From NCBI GenBank assembly GCA_031255985.1, contig JAIRRL010000053.1, positions 1-18,000 of the forward strand: a stretch of DNA of 18,000 nt, written 5' to 3'. This DNA comes from Gracilibacteraceae bacterium (GTDB taxonomy: Bacteria > Bacillota > Desulfitobacteriia > Desulfitobacteriales > Syntrophobotulaceae). The translations under genes and the position numbers were made by a program. Shown piece by piece: positions 14,905-18,000 of this stretch (position 1 is the stretch's first letter; every line of letters starts with the position of its first letter). Below the pieces are notes generated by a model. It had not been told where the DNA came from. It ran no database searches and was given only the letters and a program-made list of their open reading frames with translations.

Positions 14905-15921
14905 ATGGAAAAGAGTGGACTGACGCCGCCGGTTTATCTGGCGCCGATGGCCGGAGTTACGGATCGCGCTTTCCGGGAAATAGCGCGGGAAATAAGTCCG
15001 GCGCGGGTTATGACGGAAATGATCAGCGCTAAAGCTCTGCTGCGCAACAACCGCAAAACTTGGGCAATGCTGGCTTTGGCCGCGGAAGCGCCGCCCCGCT
15101 TGGCCCAGCTTTTTGGCCGCGACGCGGGGGAGGTGGCCGCCGCCGCCCAAATCCTCGCCGAGGCGGGCGCGGACGGCATCAATATCAATATGGGTTGTCC
15201 GACCGCGAAAATCGTGAAAAACGGCGAGGGGGCGGCTCTCCTGCGCGATCCGGCGCAGGCGGCCGCCGTAGCTCGCGCCGCGGCCCGCGCCGTTTCCATC
15301 CCCGTATCGGTCAAATGCCGTTTGGGCTGGAATGAGGCGGAGGCGGACGCGGCGGCGCGTTTAGCGCCGCGGTGGGAGGAGGCGGGCGTCGCCTGCCTGA
15401 TTGTACATGGACGCACGCGGGAGCAGTTTTACGCCGGTCGGGCGGATTGGGCGGCTATTGCCGCCGTGCGGGCCGCGACCGGCTTACCGGTTATCGCTAA
15501 CGGCGACGTCGCCTCTCCGGCGGACGCGCGGGCGGCGCTGAGCCAGACCGGTTGCGCCGGGGTGATGATCGGGCGGGCGGCGCTGGGCAATCCCTGGCTT
15601 CTGGCCGCGGTCAGCGCCGCCCTTGCGCCCGGCCCGCGCGTCTGGCGTCCGCCTTCGCCGCTTGAGCGGGAGAAAGTGGCCCTGAGACATTTGGATAAAC
15701 TTTTGGCTTATAAGGGCGAATACATCGGGGTGCGGGAGATGCGCAAGCATTTTGCCTGGTACTGTAAGGGACTGCGCGGGGCGGCCGCTTTGCGGGCGGC
15801 GGCGCTGCGGGCGGAAAGCGCCGCTGATTTGCGGGCGCTTATGCGGGAAGCGTTTGAGCCGGCAGAACGCGAAAGCGAAGCGGCGCGGCGGGAAAAGGGA
15901 AAGGATAGTCAGGTATGTTAA
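14905..15921 (+). CDS. dusB: tRNA-dihydrouridine synthase, DusB-type
   Basis: FMN enzyme that reduces specific uridines in the tRNA D loop to dihydrouridine using NADPH. The TIM barrel starts with YLAPMAGVTDRAFR (11-24); the catalytic cysteine is Cys98 in NINMGCPTAKIVKNGEGAAL; SVKCRLGW, HGRTREQFYAG, IANGDV and GVMIGRAALGNPWLL are the later FMN- and tRNA-binding signatures. The C-terminal helical domain follows from about residue 245 and ends in a charged tail. Length 338 is within range. The N-terminus is a few residues shorter than the usual DusB start, but ATG at 14905 is the natural choice even though the upstream Shine-Dalgarno is weak. It overlaps hemB by 7 bases. Confidence 0.94.
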   Translation: MEKSGLTPPVYLAPMAGVTDRAFREIAREISPARVMTEMISAKALLRNNRKTWAMLALAAEAPPRLAQLFGRDAGEVAAAAQILAEAGADGININMGCPTAKIVKNGEGAALLRDPAQAAAVARAAARAVSIPVSVKCRLGWNEAEADAAARLAPRWEEAGVACLIVHGRTREQFYAGRADWAAIAAVRAATGLPVIANGDVASPADARAALSQTGCAGVMIGRAALGNPWLLAAVSAALAPGPRVWRPPSPLEREKVALRHLDKLLAYKGEYIGVREMRKHFAWYCKGLRGAAALRAAALRAESAADLRALMREAFEPAERESEAARREKGKDSQVC

Positions 15922-16883
15922 GAATGAGACGGTTGCGGCGCTCGGAGGCGCTGCGGGATCTGGTGCGCGAAACGGAACTGGCCGCGCGGGATTTTATCTA
16001 TCCGCTTTTTGTCACGGCCCGCCCCGGCGCTCGCGAGGAAATAAAATCCATGCCTGGGATTTATAGGTATGGAGTGGATCGGCTGGAGGACGAACTGGCT
16101 GAAATGGAGAGCCTTGGCTTGCGGGCGGTTCTGCTTTTCGGTTTGCCAGCCCAAAAGGACGAGATCGGCTCGCAGGCCTGGGCGGAGGACGGGGTCGTTC
16201 AGCAGGCCGCGCGCCGGATCAAGGCGGCGCGGCCGGAGATGCTCGTCATAACGGATGTTTGTCTGTGCGAGTACACCAGTCACGGACATTGCGGCGTCAC
16301 GCGCGGGGCGGAAATCCTGAATGACGAAACTTTGCCCCTCCTGGCCCGGACGGCGCTCAGTCACGCCGCCGCCGGCGCCGACGTCGTCGCCCCTTCGGAT
16401 ATGATGGACGGGCGGGTGGCGGCGATCCGGGAGGCTTTGGACAGTCAGGGTTTTACGCATACGGCTTTGATGGCCTACAGCGTAAAATACGCTTCCGCTT
16501 ATTACGGCCCTTTTCGGGAGGCGGCGGACGGCGCCCCTCAGTTCGGCGACCGCCGGACTTACCAGATGGATCCGGGCAACGCGCGGGAGGCGCTCCGGGA
16601 AATCGCGCTGGATACGGCGGAAGGCGCCGATATGCTCATAGTGAAACCGGCGCTCGCTTATCTGGACGTGGTGCGGGCGGCGCGGGAATGGACCACCTTG
16701 CCGCTCGCCGCTTATAATGTCAGCGGCGAATACGCCATGCTCAAGGCGGCGGGGCGGCTCGGCTGGCTGGACGAGGAACGGGTGATGCTGGAAAACCTGC
16801 TGGCGATGAAACGGGCCGGCGCCGATATGCTGATTACCTATCACGCGAAAGAGGCGGCCCGCCTATTACGGGACAGGCAGTGA
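15915..16883 (+). CDS. hemB: Porphobilinogen synthase (delta-aminolevulinic acid dehydratase)
   Basis: Joins two 5-aminolevulinate molecules into porphobilinogen, the common step to heme, siroheme and cobalamin. Length 322 is typical. The two active-site lysines are Lys191 (AYSVKYAS) and Lys244 (LIVKPALAYLD). A catalytic zinc site is present: Cys116, Cys118 and Cys126 in DVCLCEYTSHGHCG, placing it in the zinc-dependent class. No other tetrapyrrole gene is in the window, so the pathway it feeds cannot be told. Its ATG overlaps the end of dusB and its stop overlaps the GTG of the reductase, so it is embedded in the coupled gene run. Confidence 0.97.
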   Translation: MLRMRRLRRSEALRDLVRETELAARDFIYPLFVTARPGAREEIKSMPGIYRYGVDRLEDELAEMESLGLRAVLLFGLPAQKDEIGSQAWAEDGVVQQAARRIKAARPEMLVITDVCLCEYTSHGHCGVTRGAEILNDETLPLLARTALSHAAAGADVVAPSDMMDGRVAAIREALDSQGFTHTALMAYSVKYASAYYGPFREAADGAPQFGDRRTYQMDPGNAREALREIALDTAEGADMLIVKPALAYLDVVRAAREWTTLPLAAYNVSGEYAMLKAAGRLGWLDEERVMLENLLAMKRAGADMLITYHAKEAARLLRDRQ

Positions 16884-17626
16884 GAACCCGGCGGCGCAGC
16901 GTACTGGTTACGGGGGCTTCCGGCGGCATTGGCGCCGCCGTCGCCGCGGCTTTTCTGCGGCAGGGCGATAATGTAGCCGCGCACTATCTGAGCGCGGATA
17001 TAGAGGCGCTGCTGCCGGACTGGCGGGCGGCGGCGGCCGGCGGCGGCCGGGTTGCGGCGCTGGCGGCGGATCTGACGCGGCCGGAAGCGGCCGGGGCTTT
17101 GACGGCGGAAGCGGAAGCGCTTTTCGGTCCGGTTGACGTGCTGGTGAACAACGCGGGCGTTGCCTGGCAGGGTTTGCTGACGGAAATGAGCGCGGCGGAA
17201 TGGGATTATCTGTTCGCTTTAAACGCGCGGGCGCCTTTCCTTTGCGCCAAGGCGGTCATCCCGGCCATGACGCGGCGCGGGCAGGGGCAAATCATCAACA
17301 TTTCCTCTGTCTGGGGCTTGACGGGCGCGTCCTGCGAAGCGGCTTACGCCGCGAGCAAGGGAGCCGTGATCGCTTTAACCAAATCTTTGGCCAAAGAACT
17401 CGGCCCCGCCGGCGTTCGCGTCAACTGCGTCGCGCCCGGCGTCATAGACACGAAGATGAATTCCGCCCTGGACGCTGCCGCTCGAACTTCTTTACGGGAG
17501 GCGACGCCGCTCGGCGTTTTGGGCCGGCCGGAGGACGTGGCCGCCGCCGTTATTTTTCTGGCTTCGCCTGCGGCGGCTTTTATCACCGGCCAGGTACTCA
17601 GCCCGAACGGGGGATTTGTGATTTGA
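16880..17626 (+). CDS. Short-chain dehydrogenase/reductase, YmfI-like (FabG superfamily)
   Basis: Classical SDR of 248 residues. NAD(P)-binding TGASGGIG is at 11-18, NNAG at 90-93, and the catalytic set is Asn115, Ser143, Tyr156 and Lys160. The segment ISSVWGLTGASCE (141-153) matches the pattern of Bacillus YmfI, the reductase that completes 5-aminopentanol modification of elongation factor P, more closely than typical FabG, and the VNCVAPGVIDTKMN segment also agrees. EF-P modification is therefore a reasoned guess; a 3-oxoacyl-ACP reductase-like role is the alternative. No efp, fabD, fabF or acpP gene is nearby. The start is GTG, overlapping the hemB stop. A 10-base exact tandem duplication lies inside at 17031-17050. 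Confidence 0.9.
   Translation: MRTRRRSVLVTGASGGIGAAVAAAFLRQGDNVAAHYLSADIEALLPDWRAAAAGGGRVAALAADLTRPEAAGALTAEAEALFGPVDVLVNNAGVAWQGLLTEMSAAEWDYLFALNARAPFLCAKAVIPAMTRRGQGQIINISSVWGLTGASCEAAYAASKGAVIALTKSLAKELGPAGVRVNCVAPGVIDTKMNSALDAAARTSLREATPLGVLGRPEDVAAAVIFLASPAAAFITGQVLSPNGGFVI
17031..17050 (+). repeat. Exact 10-base tandem duplication inside the reductase gene
   Basis: CGGCGGCCGG occurs twice back to back within the coding sequence for the AAAAGGGR stretch (about residues 50-57). The unit is not a multiple of three, so loss or gain of a copy would shift the frame. It may only reflect GC-rich codon use in an Ala/Gly run. Confidence 0.7.
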
Positions 17627-17702
17627 AGGCGGAAGAGGGGATAACACGGAAAAAAAGACCGGGCGGGGAAGGGGAGCGGACGACGGATTGAGGGGAGATG
17701 AA

Positions 17703-18000
17703 ATGCGCGCAATGACGCCACGAGAGATCAGCGAACTGGATGAAGCGGAGCGCCTGTCGCCTTTTGCCGCCAAAAGCCGGGAGGCGAAGCGGGAGAGAAC
17801 GGAGACAAAATGTCCGGTTCGCACGGAATATCAGCGGGATCGCGACCGCATCCTGCACAGCAAACCGTTTCGCCGTTTGACCCGCAAAACCCAGGTCTAC
17901 ATCGCCCCGGCCGGCGATCATTACCGGACGCGCCTGACGCACAGTCTGGAGGTATCGCAAATCTGCCGCACCATCGGCCGCGGGCTTAGACTGAACGAGG
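17703..18000 (+). CDS. dgt: dGTPase-family HD-domain triphosphohydrolase, N-terminal part (runs off window)
   Basis: The first 99 codons of a gene that continues past the right edge. The family hydrolyses dNTPs to deoxynucleosides and triphosphate, affecting dNTP pools. The visible part has the expected N-terminus: a short helical lead, then RTEYQRDRDRILHSKPFRRL, then RKTQVY, GDHYRTRLTHSLEV and IGRGLRLNE. The histidine of THSLEV is the first metal ligand of the HD motif; the HD pair lies outside. GGAG (17694-17697) is 5 bases before the ATG at 17703; ATG at 17712 is a poorer alternative. The 76-base gap before it is purine-rich with no terminator, so read-through from the upstream genes is likely. 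In Bacillota this gene often precedes dnaG and rpoD. Confidence 0.92.
   Translation, partial: MRAMTPREISELDEAERLSPFAAKSREAKRERTETKCPVRTEYQRDRDRILHSKPFRRLTRKTQVYIAPAGDHYRTRLTHSLEVSQICRTIGRGLRLNE

Noticed and set aside
1..18000. CRISPR array, insertion sequence, prophage, toxin-antitoxin or defence system
   Set aside because: No regularly spaced repeats, transposase, integrase, phage or effector motifs found on either strand; every gene is an identifiable cellular family.

Overview
The window is a gene-dense, GC-rich (about 60% by eye, not counted) stretch of bacterial chromosome carrying almost only housekeeping genes. The block YicC/YloC-type RNase, RemA (DUF370), guanylate kinase, RNA polymerase omega and CoaBC is a gene order typical of Bacillota, and RemA is mainly a Bacillota protein. 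The YmfI-like reductase and the tandem-ACT protein fit the same phylum. A Clostridia- or Negativicutes-like member is the best guess; nothing here fixes a genus.

Layout. Positions 1-41 hold the 5' part of a tRNA-Ser (anticodon CGA) on the minus strand, cut by the window edge. Positions 42-299 form a divergent, AT-richer regulatory region with one good sigma-A-type promoter facing each way: TTGAAT-17-TATAAT toward the tRNA and TTGCAA-17-TATAAT toward def. From 300 to the right edge all 18 genes lie on the plus strand, with gaps of 76 bases or less and many stop/start overlaps. They read as one long series of co-oriented, translationally coupled genes with no clear internal promoter or terminator.

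Region by region: 300-4338 is def, polA and mutM (N-terminal protein maturation, DNA replication/repair, oxidised-base removal). 4340-7222 is an ABC-F ribosome-associated ATPase, an FlK-like hotdog thioesterase and a YigZ/IMPACT protein. 7229-11612 is the YicC/YloC RNase, remA, gmk, rpoZ, coaBC and metK (RNA turnover, GTP supply, transcription, CoA and SAM synthesis). 11643-14850 is a tandem-ACT protein, a class I/II aminotransferase and a CimA-type citramalate synthase, which looks like an amino-acid module. 14905-18000 is dusB, hemB, a YmfI-like short-chain reductase and the start of a dGTPase-family gene.

I found no mobile element, CRISPR array, phage gene, toxin-antitoxin pair or defence system. 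The less ordinary signals are small: the leader hairpin and divergent promoters beside the tRNA, direct and inverted repeats around the def promoter, a four-copy 10-base tandem repeat between remA and gmk that supplies the gmk ribosome binding site and a set of tiny ORFs, an AT-rich repeat island before dusB, the FlK-like thioesterase, and the ACT/aminotransferase/CimA module.
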